Assembly: GCF_052116585.1 (NCBI RefSeq)
Contig: NZ_JBQKKT010000003.1
Location: 62,001 to 126,000, forward strand
Length of the DNA stretch: 64,000 nucleotides
Source of the DNA: Luteococcus sp052116585
GTDB taxonomy: Bacteria; Actinomycetota; Actinomycetes; Propionibacteriales; Propionibacteriaceae
Direction of reading: 5' to 3'
Part shown: positions 1 through 7,400 of the stretch, piece after piece
How the letters are laid out: each line of letters begins with the position of its first letter
Numbering within the stretch: position 1 is the stretch's first letter
Position numbers and translations under genes: made by a program
The notes under the pieces: model-generated
What the model saw: the letters and a program-made list of their open reading frames with translations, nothing else
The model's database searches: none
What the model was told of the DNA's origin: nothing

Positions 1-1
1 C

Positions 2-499
2 GCCGGCAAGGTGGTGTCGGTCTTCTTCCAGGCCGGCCGCGATGCCATCCAGACCATGATCAACACGATCCTGCCCTTCATGGCCTTCATCTCGATGCTG
101 ATCGGCATCATCAACGCCTCGGGCTTCGGGAAGTGGTTCACCAGCTTCCTCACGCCGCTGGCCGGCTCCGGCTGGGGTCTGATGGTGCTGGGATTCATCT
201 GCTCGATCCCCTTCCTGTCCCCGCTGCTCGGTCCGGGCGCCGTGATCGGGCAGATCATCGGCACACTGATCGGTGTGGAGATCGGCAAGGGCAATGTGGC
301 GCCGCACCTGGCGCTGCCCGCACTGTTCGCGATCAACACGCAGAATGCCTGTGACTTCATCCCCGTTGGTCTCGGTCTGTCCGAGGCCGACCCGGAGACC
401 GTGGAGGTCGGTGTTCCCGCCGTCCTGTACTCCCGCTTCCTCAACGGTGTTCCCCGCGTCGGCATTGCCTGGCTCGCGAGCATCGGACTCTATTCCTGA
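2..499 (+). CDS. srlE: PTS glucitol/sorbitol-specific EIIBC component, C-terminal part (5' end outside window)
   Basis: The reading frame is open from the window edge, so only the C-terminal part is present (about 165 codons). It is a hydrophobic membrane domain with several predicted helices and a polar stretch ending in KGNVAPHLALPALFAINTQ and NACDFIPVGLGLSE, typical of the SrlE C-terminal domain of the sorbitol phosphotransferase. The protein would help carry sorbitol across the membrane while it is phosphorylated to sorbitol-6-phosphate. It is followed 57 nt later by srlB and then a sorbitol-6-phosphate-dehydrogenase-like gene, which supports the substrate assignment. The last codons and the stop lie inside a 16-bp tandem duplication (about 490-521). 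The ATG at 11 is internal. Confidence 0.88.
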   Translation, partial: AGKVVSVFFQAGRDAIQTMINTILPFMAFISMLIGIINASGFGKWFTSFLTPLAGSGWGLMVLGFICSIPFLSPLLGPGAVIGQIIGTLIGVEIGKGNVAPHLALPALFAINTQNACDFIPVGLGLSEADPETVEVGVPAVLYSRFLNGVPRVGIAWLASIGLYS

Positions 500-556
500 C
501 CCCCGCTATTCCTGATCCCCTGATCCTGACCGCACGCACCAGAACCTGGAGCTGAC

Positions 557-922
557 ATGACCGAAATTTTCCGCACCACCGTTCGCGACGCCGGCAGCAT
601 GGCGTCCGCCTTCATCGCCGACGGCCTGTTCGTCACCTTCGGCGAGAGCGCCCCCGAAGCGCTGCGTGACTACTGCTTCATCATCGAGATGACCCAGACC
701 AGCGCCGACCTGGCCGTGGGGCAGTCCTTCGGCGTCGACGGCAAGCTCTTCCCCATCACCGCGGTGGGGGAGGCCGCCCAGAAGAACCTGAACGGACTGG
801 GGCACCTCACCGTGAACGTCGACGGCAGCAGCACCGCGAGCCTGGCCGGCGCGATCCACATCCTGTGTGAGGACGGTCAGCCGGAGGTCCAGGTTGGATC
901 AGTGCTCACCATCGAGCAGTGA
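557..922 (+). CDS. srlB: PTS glucitol/sorbitol-specific EIIA component
   Basis: A 121-residue soluble protein, the usual length for the EIIA-Gut family. It relays phosphate from HPr to the EIIB domain of the sorbitol transporter encoded just upstream. The segment GLGHLTVNVDG near residues 80-90, with His83, resembles a conserved region of the family; whether His83 is the phosphorylated residue was not verified. The ATG at 557 follows a purine-rich stretch (ctggagctgac) that can serve as a weak ribosome-binding site. The 57-nt gap from srlE suggests one transcript. The order EIIBC-EIIA-dehydrogenase matches known glucitol operons. Confidence 0.92.
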   Translation: MTEIFRTTVRDAGSMASAFIADGLFVTFGESAPEALRDYCFIIEMTQTSADLAVGQSFGVDGKLFPITAVGEAAQKNLNGLGHLTVNVDGSSTASLAGAIHILCEDGQPEVQVGSVLTIEQ

Positions 923-1016
923 TGACGGCATCAGTTGACGGACACGGCAGGGCATGACGGGCGCGGCCAGCTGGGAAGATCCCGGCGGGCCGCGTCCACC
1001 CATCTGGGAGGACACC

Positions 1017-2159
1017 ATGGAATCCAGCGTTGATCCACACCGACAGGTCCAGATCGCCACGATCCGCGCCCTGCTGGCACGCGATGGCAGGCTGCCGGTC
1101 CTGCGGGCCGTCGCCGAGGAGGCTGCCGAGGAGGGCACCGCCGACTGGCAGCTGGGGCCGATCCACGGCGAGCCGCCCGTCGAGGCGTGGCGGGAACGGT
1201 TGCAGCAGGTTCGCTCGCAGCAGGGGGAACCCTGCAGCGTGGCGATCGACGGGGTGGGGCGCTACCGCATCGACTGGCCCGCCACATCGATTGATTCCAC
1301 ACAGGCCAATTCCACACAGGCCAATTCCATGGCAGGCCCGATGGCGGGCAAGGTCGCCCTGGTGACCGGCGCCGCCCAGGGCTTCGGCCTGGGCATCGCA
1401 CAGGGGCTCGCCGCCCGTGGCGTCGTGGTTGCCCTGGCCGACCTCAACCACGATGGTGTGCTGGCCGCGGCCGAGCAGATCCGTGCCGAGCACGGTGAGT
1501 GGCAGGCGATCGGCCTCCGGATGGACGTCGCGGATCCCGAGTCCACCCGGGCTGGCGTGGCGGAGGTGGTGCAGGCCTTCGGCGGGCTGGACCTGTTCGT
1601 CGCCAATGCCGGCGTGGTGCGTGCCGGGGCGGTGACGGAACTGTCCGTCGACGACTTCGACCTGGTCACTCGCGTCAACTACCGCGGCTACTTCGTCGGG
1701 GTGCAGGCGGTGGTCCCGGTGATGGCGGCGCAACATCGTGCCGCGCCTGCCCACCGCTTCGACATCGTCGAGGTGAACTCGAAGTCGGGCCTGGCCGGCT
1801 CCAACCGCAATGCCCCCTATGCCGGCAGCAAGTTCGGCGGCATCGGGCTCACCCAGTCCTTCGCCCTGGAACTGGCGGGCCAAGGAATCAAGGTCAACGC
1901 GGTGTGCCCCGGGAACTACCTGGACGGCCCCCTGTGGTCCGATCCCGACGACGGACTGTTCGTCCAGTACCTGCGAGCAGGCAAGGTACCGGGTGCCACG
2001 ACGGTCGAGGACGTGCGCAACTTCTACCAGGCCAAGGTGCCGCTCGGGCGCGGTTGCCGGCCAGACGACGTGGTCAAGGCGATCTGCTACGCCGTCGACC
2101 AGGACTACGAGACCGGTCAGGCCATCCCCGTGACCGGCGGCCAGACGATGCTGCACTGA
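1017..2159 (+). CDS. srlD: SDR-family sorbitol-6-phosphate 2-dehydrogenase-like protein with N-terminal extension
   Basis: A 380-residue protein. The C-terminal ~270 residues are a classical short-chain dehydrogenase: TGAAQGFG nucleotide-binding motif at residues 117-124, an NAG motif, and the catalytic YAGSK with Tyr268 and Lys272. By context it oxidises sorbitol-6-phosphate to fructose-6-phosphate. The first ~108 residues are unusual. They include a helical, Glu/Arg-rich segment of no family I recognise and a linker holding two in-frame copies of STQAN made by a 15-bp tandem repeat. The start is set at 1017 by GGGAGGA at 1006-1012; an in-frame ATG at 954 has weaker support. A start at 1330 would give a bare SDR domain but has no ribosome-binding site. 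The substrate is inferred from neighbours. Confidence 0.85.
   Translation: MESSVDPHRQVQIATIRALLARDGRLPVLRAVAEEAAEEGTADWQLGPIHGEPPVEAWRERLQQVRSQQGEPCSVAIDGVGRYRIDWPATSIDSTQANSTQANSMAGPMAGKVALVTGAAQGFGLGIAQGLAARGVVVALADLNHDGVLAAAEQIRAEHGEWQAIGLRMDVADPESTRAGVAEVVQAFGGLDLFVANAGVVRAGAVTELSVDDFDLVTRVNYRGYFVGVQAVVPVMAAQHRAAPAHRFDIVEVNSKSGLAGSNRNAPYAGSKFGGIGLTQSFALELAGQGIKVNAVCPGNYLDGPLWSDPDDGLFVQYLRAGKVPGATTVEDVRNFYQAKVPLGRGCRPDDVVKAICYAVDQDYETGQAIPVTGGQTMLH
1295..1324 (+). repeat. 15-bp tandem repeat, two copies, in the srlD linker
   Basis: The unit attccacacaggcca occurs twice in a row and adds five residues per copy (N/D-S-T-Q-A pattern) in the linker between the N-terminal extension and the SDR domain. 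The length is a multiple of three, so the frame is kept. The copies are identical, suggesting recent slippage. Confidence 0.85.
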
Positions 2160-2182
2160 GGTGCGGCCCCACAGGAGGAATG

Positions 2183-2854
2183 ATGGGCAATCCGGTTCCG
2201 ATCAGGATCTTCGTCGACAGTGCGGTGCGTGAGGAGACCGAACCCTGGCTGCGCACCGGGCTGGTGCACGGAGTGACCACCAATCCGACGCTGCTGCGAC
2301 GGGCAGGGCTGGGGGTGGACGACCTTGCCGAGGTGGCCCGGTGGGCCAGCGGCGACGGTGAGCGCGAGGTCTGCTTCCAGTTGTGGGGGGACAGCGCGCA
2401 GGAGCAGTACGCCGCCGCCATGCAGATCCGCGAGCAGGCGCCCTCGGCCACGATCAAGATTCCCGTCACCCCCACGGGGGCGCAGGTGATCACCCGCCTC
2501 CACGAGCAGCAGGTACCGGTGCTGATGACGGCCGTCTATGCGGCCAAGCAGGTGGCGGTGGCCTCGGCGCTGGGCGTTCGCTACCTGGCCCCCTACTTCA
2601 ACCGCATGCAGGTGGCGGGACGCGATGCCCTCTCCGAGATCCAGGCGATGACCCGGGCAGTGCCCCAGGACGGCACCGGGCCGCTGGTCATGGCCGCCTC
2701 GGTGAAGAGCGCCCAGCAGGTGATGGCGCTGGTCGGCGCGGGGGTGCGGGTGTTCACCCTTCCCCCGGCGGTCATCGCCGACCTCTTCGACGACGAACTG
2801 ACCACCCGGGCCGTGGTCGACTTCGAGGCCGACATGCAGGCGGTCCTGGGCTGA
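2183..2854 (+). CDS. Transaldolase-family protein, fructose-6-phosphate aldolase type
   Basis: A 223-residue single-domain class I aldolase of the FSA/TalC group, shorter than full transaldolase (about 320 residues). It has the TTNPT motif near residue 35, the Schiff-base lysine in IKIPVT (Lys92) and the strand YLAPYFNR. The Tyr in APY matches the residue that favours aldol cleavage in fructose-6-phosphate aldolase, where transaldolases have Phe. It could split fructose-6-phosphate to glyceraldehyde-3-phosphate and dihydroxyacetone, directly downstream of the sorbitol-6-phosphate dehydrogenase. AGGAGG at 2173-2178 best fits the second of two adjacent ATGs (2180 or 2183). It is the last gene of the sorbitol operon, 23 nt after srlD. 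A transaldolase or other sugar-phosphate aldolase role remains possible. Confidence 0.82.
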   Translation: MGNPVPIRIFVDSAVREETEPWLRTGLVHGVTTNPTLLRRAGLGVDDLAEVARWASGDGEREVCFQLWGDSAQEQYAAAMQIREQAPSATIKIPVTPTGAQVITRLHEQQVPVLMTAVYAAKQVAVASALGVRYLAPYFNRMQVAGRDALSEIQAMTRAVPQDGTGPLVMAASVKSAQQVMALVGAGVRVFTLPPAVIADLFDDELTTRAVVDFEADMQAVLG

Positions 2855-2864
2855 GGCCCTGTCC

Positions 2865-3545
2865 TCAGCCTGCCAGCCCCCGGACGAGGTCGGCGGTCAG
2901 TTCCTCGAGGCTGTCGATGACGGTGCAGCGGGCCAGCAGCTCGTCGGAGGGCGGGTGGAAGTGGGGAGGCACCGCGATGGTGGTCATGCCCGCAGCCAGC
3001 GCGGAGCGGATCCCATTGCTCGAGTCCTCCACGGCCAGGCACCGCGCCGGGTCCGCGCCCAGCAGCTCCGCGCACCGCAGGTAACCGTCCGGGGCGGGCT
3101 TGCCGCGCGGCACCTGCTCGGTGGAGACGTACTGGCGCACCACGTCGCCGATGCCCAGCGCCTGGATTCCTGCCTCGATCAAGACCACCGGCGACGACGA
3201 CGCGATGCCCACGGGCATCAACTCGGCCATCCGACGCACCGACTCGCTGGCATCGGGCAGCAGCCGCACCCCGGTGCGGTAGTGCTCCACCATGCCGTCG
3301 ATGGTGCGTCGGGCCGCCTGCTCGGGAGAGCCCTTGATGCCGACCACCTCGGTCAGGTGGCGGCTCCACTCGGCGGTGGACATTCCCATCATGGCGGTGG
3401 TGGACTCCTCGGGCCACGCAAGGCCATCCTGTTCGGCCAGCCCGCGCCGGACCACGTCCCACACGTGCTCGGTGTCGGTCAGGGTGCCGTCCATGTCGAA
3501 GACGATTGCCTCGAAGGGGCCCGTTGGTGGATTCGTGGTGGACAT
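2865..3545 (-). CDS. HAD-superfamily sugar-phosphate phosphatase / phosphoglucomutase-like hydrolase
   Basis: A 226-residue cytoplasmic HAD hydrolase of the beta-phosphoglucomutase-like group. Motif I is FDMDGTLTD (nucleophile Asp17, acid/base Asp19), motif II is the Ser in ASSSP, and motif IV is AVEDSSNG near the C-terminus. A helical cap domain lies between motifs I and II. The substrate cannot be read from sequence; a small sugar phosphate is likely. It converges on the sorbitol operon with a 10-nt gap and diverges from the RarD-like gene. The start at 3545 is preferred because a -10-like CACAAT lies 7 nt upstream, the spacing seen for other leaderless genes here. An in-frame ATG at 3554 would add three residues. 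Confidence 0.85.
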   Translation of the reverse strand: MSTTNPPTGPFEAIVFDMDGTLTDTEHVWDVVRRGLAEQDGLAWPEESTTAMMGMSTAEWSRHLTEVVGIKGSPEQAARRTIDGMVEHYRTGVRLLPDASESVRRMAELMPVGIASSSPVVLIEAGIQALGIGDVVRQYVSTEQVPRGKPAPDGYLRCAELLGADPARCLAVEDSSNGIRSALAAGMTTIAVPPHFHPPSDELLARCTVIDSLEELTADLVRGLAG

Positions 3546-3599
3546 GGTTGCCATTGTGTCTCGGCTTCGGGAGAGACTGTAGGCCGAGACAGGAGACAG

Positions 3600-4496
3600 A
3601 TGACTGACCACGAACCCACCCACAGTCGGCAGGCACTGCTGGCCGGCATCGGCTGCTACCTGATCTGGGGCGGCTTCCCGCTGTTCTGGCCGCTGCTGAA
3701 GCCGGCCGGTGCCCTGGAGATCCTGGCCGGACGCATCGTGTTCAGCCTGGTCTTCGTCGCGGTGATGTTGCTGGTGCTGCGTCGCAGCTGGGGATGGGTG
3801 CGCACCGCGGCACGGCGAGACACCTGGCCGTGGCTGTTGGCGGCCTCGGTGCTGATCGGGCTCAACTGGCTCACCTACATCTGGGCGGTCAACTCGTCGC
3901 ACGTGGTGGAGGCGTCGCTGGGCTACTTCATCAATCCGCTGGTGAGCATCGCGCTGGGGCTGTTGTTGTTCGGCGAGCGGATGTCGCGCTACGGGCAGAT
4001 CGGCTGCGTGCTGGCGCTGGTGGGGGTGTGCATCATCGCGTGGGGCAATTGGCGCACCCTGTGGGTCTCGCTGGTGCTGGCCTTCAGCTTTGGCCTCTAC
4101 GGCGCCATGAAGAAGCGCGCCCGGCTGGGGGCGCTCGAGGGCCTGACGGCCGAGACGCTTGCGTTGACCCCGCTGGCGCTGGGCTGGCTGGGGTGGTTGG
4201 CGATCCAGGGCACCGGGCAGATCGGCGTCAACTGGCGCGTCTCACTGCTGATGGTGGCCGCCGGTGTGCTGACCGCGGTGCCGCTGTGGCTGTTCGCCGT
4301 CGCCGCCCCCGGGATTCCCCTCGGAACGTTGGGAATCCTGCAGTATCTGGCTCCGACGATGCAGCTGCTGCTGGGGCTGTTCGTCTTCGGGCAGCAGGTC
4401 AGCGCCGGCTACTGGGCGGGCATGGTGCTGGTGTGGAGCGGCTGTCTGGTCTACCTGGCCGGAGCGATCGGCTCGATGAGGAGGGCCCGCAGCTGA
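3600..4496 (+). CDS. rarD: RarD-type EamA-family transporter
   Basis: A 298-residue integral membrane protein with ten predicted helices. The opening LAGIGCYLIWGGFPLFWPLL and the following LEILAGRIVFSLVF are hallmarks of RarD proteins, and the length matches the family. RarD proteins are putative drug/metabolite exporters with unclear natural substrates. The ATG at 3600 is preceded by AGGAG at 3591-3595. It is transcribed divergently from the HAD gene with about 54 nt between starts, so the two promoters probably overlap. Confidence 0.85.
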   Translation: MTDHEPTHSRQALLAGIGCYLIWGGFPLFWPLLKPAGALEILAGRIVFSLVFVAVMLLVLRRSWGWVRTAARRDTWPWLLAASVLIGLNWLTYIWAVNSSHVVEASLGYFINPLVSIALGLLLFGERMSRYGQIGCVLALVGVCIIAWGNWRTLWVSLVLAFSFGLYGAMKKRARLGALEGLTAETLALTPLALGWLGWLAIQGTGQIGVNWRVSLLMVAAGVLTAVPLWLFAVAAPGIPLGTLGILQYLAPTMQLLLGLFVFGQQVSAGYWAGMVLVWSGCLVYLAGAIGSMRRARS

Positions 4497-4501
4497 CTTG
4501 A

Positions 4502-4527
4502 TTAGCCAAGCTAACGAGCTAGGCTAA
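4502..4527. promoter_or_regulatory. Palindromic MarR operator overlapping the promoter of the marR-like gene
   Basis: TTAGCC (4502-4507) and GGCTAA (4522-4527) are perfect inverted arms. Nested within is a second perfect repeat TTAGC-CAA-GCTAA (4502-4514). The right arm includes TAGGCT (4520-4525), which is placed as a -10 element 8 nt before the ATG at 4534. The site is where a MarR dimer would repress its own gene and the downstream exporter. The AT-rich character stands out from the surrounding DNA. Confidence 0.7.
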
Positions 4528-4533
4528 TTATTG

Positions 4534-4971
4534 ATGTCAGAACAACTTCCTTCGTCCGAGCTGCCAGAACTGGCCAATGACCTCCGTCTTGCCTGCCAAC
4601 GCATCGCCCGCCGAGTCCGCTTCGAGGGGACGGCGGCCGTCGCGCCCCACCAGTTCAGCGTGCTGGTGCGGGTTCGCCACGAGCCACGCACCCCCACCGA
4701 GCTGGCGGAGCTGGAACGCGTCAGCACCCCGTCGATGACCCGAACCGTCAGCGGTCTGGTCGACGCGGGCCTCGTCGAGCGCCAGCCCCACCACGAGGAT
4801 CGCCGACAGGTGCTGGTGGGCATCACCGAGGCCGGCCGAGCCGTGGTGCAACAGACCTTCGTCGAGCGCGACAGCTGGATGATGCGGCACCTCGACGGCC
4901 TGGACGCCGAGCAGCTGCGCATCCTGCGGCAGGCCGCCGACATCCTGCTGGAGGTGGCCGCCGGTGAGTGA
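4534..4971 (+). CDS. MarR-family transcriptional regulator
   Basis: A 145-residue winged-helix regulator. The DNA-binding core runs from about residue 35 to 100, including TPTELAELERVSTPSMTRTVSGLVDAGLVER (recognition region) and the wing HHEDRRQVLVGIT. Dimerisation helices lie at both ends. It probably represses itself and the MFS exporter that overlaps its 3' end by 8 bp, through the palindrome just upstream. The ligand is unknown; MarR proteins commonly respond to phenolics, antibiotics or oxidants. No Shine-Dalgarno is seen before the ATG at 4534 and the -10 lies 8 nt upstream, so the mRNA may be leaderless. Confidence 0.9.
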   Translation: MSEQLPSSELPELANDLRLACQRIARRVRFEGTAAVAPHQFSVLVRVRHEPRTPTELAELERVSTPSMTRTVSGLVDAGLVERQPHHEDRRQVLVGITEAGRAVVQQTFVERDSWMMRHLDGLDAEQLRILRQAADILLEVAAGE

Positions 4972-6280
4972 GGCCGTTGCCCGCCGCTCCGGCACCTTCG
5001 CCAGCTTCGGGGTTCCCAACTACCGGATCTTCTTCAGCGGGGCCACCGTCAGCAATGTGGGCACCTGGATGTACCGCGTGGCCCAGGACTGGCTGGTGCT
5101 GACCATCCTGACCGACCACTCGTCGTCGGCACTCGGCGTCGTCACGGGTCTGCAGTTCCTGCCGATTCCCTTCCTGGCTCCCTATGCCGGTTCGATCGCC
5201 GACCGATTCCCCAAGCGGAAGATCCTGCTCACCAGCCAGGCTGCGCTGGCCCTCAACGCCCTGGTGATGTTCCTGCTGGTGGTGACCGGCTGGGTGGAAC
5301 TGTGGCACGTCTTCGTGCTCGCCTTCCTCACCGGTGTGGTGACCGCCTTCGACAACCCGACCCGCCAGGCCTTCGTCAGTGAGATGGTGCCACGCGAACT
5401 GGTCTCCAATGCGGTCGGGTTGAACTCCGCCTCCTTCAACAGCGCCCGGCTCCTGGGCCCGGGGCTGGCCGGCCTGATCATCGCCTGGTGGGGAGTGGCG
5501 CCCGCGATGTTCTTCAACGCGGTGAGCTTCGGCGCGGTGATCGCCTCCTTGTTGATGATGCGTCCCGAGCAGCTGTCACCGGCGCCGATGCGCAAGAACG
5601 GCAAGGGTGCGGTCCGGGAGGGGCTGCGCTATGTGGGCCGGCGCCCCGACATCATGGTCATCCTGCTGATGGTCTTCATGCTGGGCACCTTCGGGATGAA
5701 CTTCCAGATCACCAATGCCCTGATGGCGACCAAGGTCTACGGCAAGGGGCCCGGGGAATACGGGCTCTTGGGCTCGATCATGGCGGTGGGCACCCTGGCC
5801 GCGGCCCTGATCGCCGCCCGACGAGAGCGGCCCCGGCTGCGCGTGCTGCTCTCGGCCCTGGGTGGTTTCGCGCTGTGCACGGCCCTGCTGGGAGCAGCAC
5901 CCAACTACACCACCTTCGCCCTGCTGCTGGTGCCCACGGGTTTGTGTGCGCTGACGATGATGACCTGTGCCAATGCCTCGGTGCAGCTGGCCAGCGATCC
6001 CGAGGTCCGTGGACGGGTGATGGCCCTGTACATGGCGATCTTCATGGGCGGTACGCCGCTGGGAGCACCCCTGATTGGGTGGGTGGGAGACTTCTTCGGC
6101 CCGCGATGGACGATCTGGGCGGGAAGCCTGGCCTGTGGCCTCACTTTCCTGGGAGTCGCCGTCTGGTTCATGGTCCACCGTGGCGTCCGGGTCAGGTTGC
6201 GCGCCGGATGGCCTCCCCGGCTGCGGGTCTGGACCGTCGACGAGGTCCGCGCGGCCCACATCACGGTTGAAGGTGACTGA
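4964..6280 (+). CDS. MFS transporter (MFS_3 / enterobactin-exporter-like)
   Basis: A 438-residue major facilitator with twelve predicted helices. SFGVPNYRIFF opens the protein, DRFPKRKILL is the MFS loop 2-3 motif, and AFDNPTRQAFVSEMV follows helix 4, as in the MFS_3 exporters. It starts with GTG inside the marR-like gene (8-bp overlap), so the two are translationally coupled and the regulator probably controls it. The substrate is unknown, likely a drug or small metabolite. It is clearly paralogous to the exporter at 37474-38763, sharing PNYRI, DRFPKR, WVELWHVF-type and AFVSE segments. The C-terminal ~25 residues are basic and cytoplasmic. Confidence 0.9.
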   Translation: MSEAVARRSGTFASFGVPNYRIFFSGATVSNVGTWMYRVAQDWLVLTILTDHSSSALGVVTGLQFLPIPFLAPYAGSIADRFPKRKILLTSQAALALNALVMFLLVVTGWVELWHVFVLAFLTGVVTAFDNPTRQAFVSEMVPRELVSNAVGLNSASFNSARLLGPGLAGLIIAWWGVAPAMFFNAVSFGAVIASLLMMRPEQLSPAPMRKNGKGAVREGLRYVGRRPDIMVILLMVFMLGTFGMNFQITNALMATKVYGKGPGEYGLLGSIMAVGTLAAALIAARRERPRLRVLLSALGGFALCTALLGAAPNYTTFALLLVPTGLCALTMMTCANASVQLASDPEVRGRVMALYMAIFMGGTPLGAPLIGWVGDFFGPRWTIWAGSLACGLTFLGVAVWFMVHRGVRVRLRAGWPPRLRVWTVDEVRAAHITVEGD

Positions 6281-6284
6281 ACCG

Positions 6285-6360
6285 CGTCAGAAGTTGGTCG
6301 TGTCCGGCGCACGACACGTTCCAATTTCCTTCGCGGTCCGTATCCAGCCAAGTTCTGACG
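6285..6360 (+). repeat. 76-bp inverted-repeat element, copy A
   Basis: The element is bounded by 13-bp inverted ends (CGTCAGAAGTTGG and CCAAGTTCTGACG; 12 of 13 positions complementary). It lies between the stop of the MFS gene (6280) and the stop of the DUF559 gene (6368). By hand alignment it matches copy B at 7323-7398 over the same 76 bp, same orientation, with about 58 identical positions. The most conserved stretch is the ends plus an inner CGACACGTTC and AATTTCCT. It can fold as a long hairpin but lacks a U-run. Confidence 0.85.
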
Positions 6361-6367
6361 TGGTCTG

Positions 6368-7213
6368 TCAGGCAGCCTCCACCCGTTGCCGATGCGCGCG
6401 CATCGCGATCAGGTGCAGCAGGTCGGGTTCAACCTCATCCCAACGGTGGACCACCTGGTGGTAGGAGAGACGGATCACGGTGTAGCCCAGCGCCCGTAGC
6501 CGCCGATCACGTTCCCGGTCCTTCTCGTAGGCGATCGCACTCGTGTGGTGCGCGAGGCTGTCCACCTCGATCACCAGCGAGCTGCCCACGAGCAGGTCGA
6601 CCCGGCCGATGTCGCCGATCTGAACCTGGCTGCGCACCTTGATGCCGCGGGCCTCCAGGCGGGAGCGCACCATCGTCTCGGTTCCTGATTCGGAGGGCGC
6701 CATGCGCTGCAGGACGCGCTGGACCCGGCGCGGGGCGGTCACCAGCAGGCATTCCAGCTGCTCGTGGCTGCGCAGCTGCAGGTTCACCACCGATTCGAGC
6801 AGTACCAGGAGGTCTTCGGCAGGGCAGCAGCGCGCGGCGCACTGGATCGCCGTGTCCAGGTCACACACCGCCACGACGGGTGTCGAGCGCCGCTGTCCCG
6901 CGGGACACACCACGGCGTCGCACAGCGGCCGGAGCAAGCCGCGCCTGCCCGTGGCCACATGGAGCCTGCGGTCCAGAGTCCACACGCCATGGCGTCGCAG
7001 CACCGAGACGCAGGTGAGAGCCCCGCCGGCTGCCACCGCGCGCACCACGTCGGCGTCGGCCCCGGGTGTGGCGTACCAGCCGTGGCGCACCGGCTCCAGG
7101 CCACCCTTGGCCACCGCCGTGCGGATCTCATGTGCCGTATTGCCCCAGGCCTCGAGCCTGTGGCGCGGAAGGACTCCGCCCTGCTCACTGATCCAGTCGT
7201 CTCGAAGCCTCAC
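6368..7213 (-). CDS. AbiEi-like / DUF559 domain protein with Vsr-type nuclease fold
   Basis: A 281-residue protein with the layout common in actinobacteria. The N-terminal part (about 1-60) is a winged-helix segment of the AbiEi type IV antitoxin kind (EQGGVLPRHRLEAWG, ending RHGWYATPG). The C-terminal part (about 190-275) is a DUF559/Vsr-like endonuclease domain: SGTETMVRSRLEARGI, GRVDLLVGSSLVIEVDS, then EKDRERDRRLRALGYTVIRLS. The acidic residues in TE, RVDL and EVD form a plausible PD-(D/E)xK metal site. The function is not established; defence, repair and selfish-element roles have all been suggested for relatives. Both flanks carry copies of the same 76-bp element, which is noteworthy. 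Confidence 0.8.
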   Translation of the reverse strand: MRLRDDWISEQGGVLPRHRLEAWGNTAHEIRTAVAKGGLEPVRHGWYATPGADADVVRAVAAGGALTCVSVLRRHGVWTLDRRLHVATGRRGLLRPLCDAVVCPAGQRRSTPVVAVCDLDTAIQCAARCCPAEDLLVLLESVVNLQLRSHEQLECLLVTAPRRVQRVLQRMAPSESGTETMVRSRLEARGIKVRSQVQIGDIGRVDLLVGSSLVIEVDSLAHHTSAIAYEKDRERDRRLRALGYTVIRLSYHQVVHRWDEVEPDLLHLIAMRAHRQRVEAA

Positions 7214-7322
7214 AAGGCCGATGATCCGCCGGCGCCCGCTGCGGGACCAGCCAGATGGAACGGCCTGTGCATGGATCCTTGACGACCGAGATCTGTGGAC
7301 AACCTGGAGGAAGGCGGATCGG

Positions 7323-7398
7323 CATCAGAACTTGGTCATATACGGCGCGCGACACGTTCAAATTTCCTCGGCTCGCAATATTCGACCAACTTCTGACG
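7323..7398 (+). repeat. 76-bp inverted-repeat element, copy B
   Basis: This is the second copy of the element at 6285-6360, equal in length and orientation. Its ends are CATCAGAACTTGG and CCAACTTCTGACG (11 of 13 complementary). It lies about 110 bp upstream of the DUF559 start and ends 2 nt before the stop codon of the RluA-type gene. With copy A it frames the DUF559 gene as a unit of about 1.1 kb. Confidence 0.85.
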
Positions 7399-7400
7399 CG

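Noticed and set aside
6285..7398. Repeat-bracketed DUF559 locus considered as an insertion sequence
   Set aside because: No transposase motif; the repeats are in direct orientation and no target-site duplication could be recognised.
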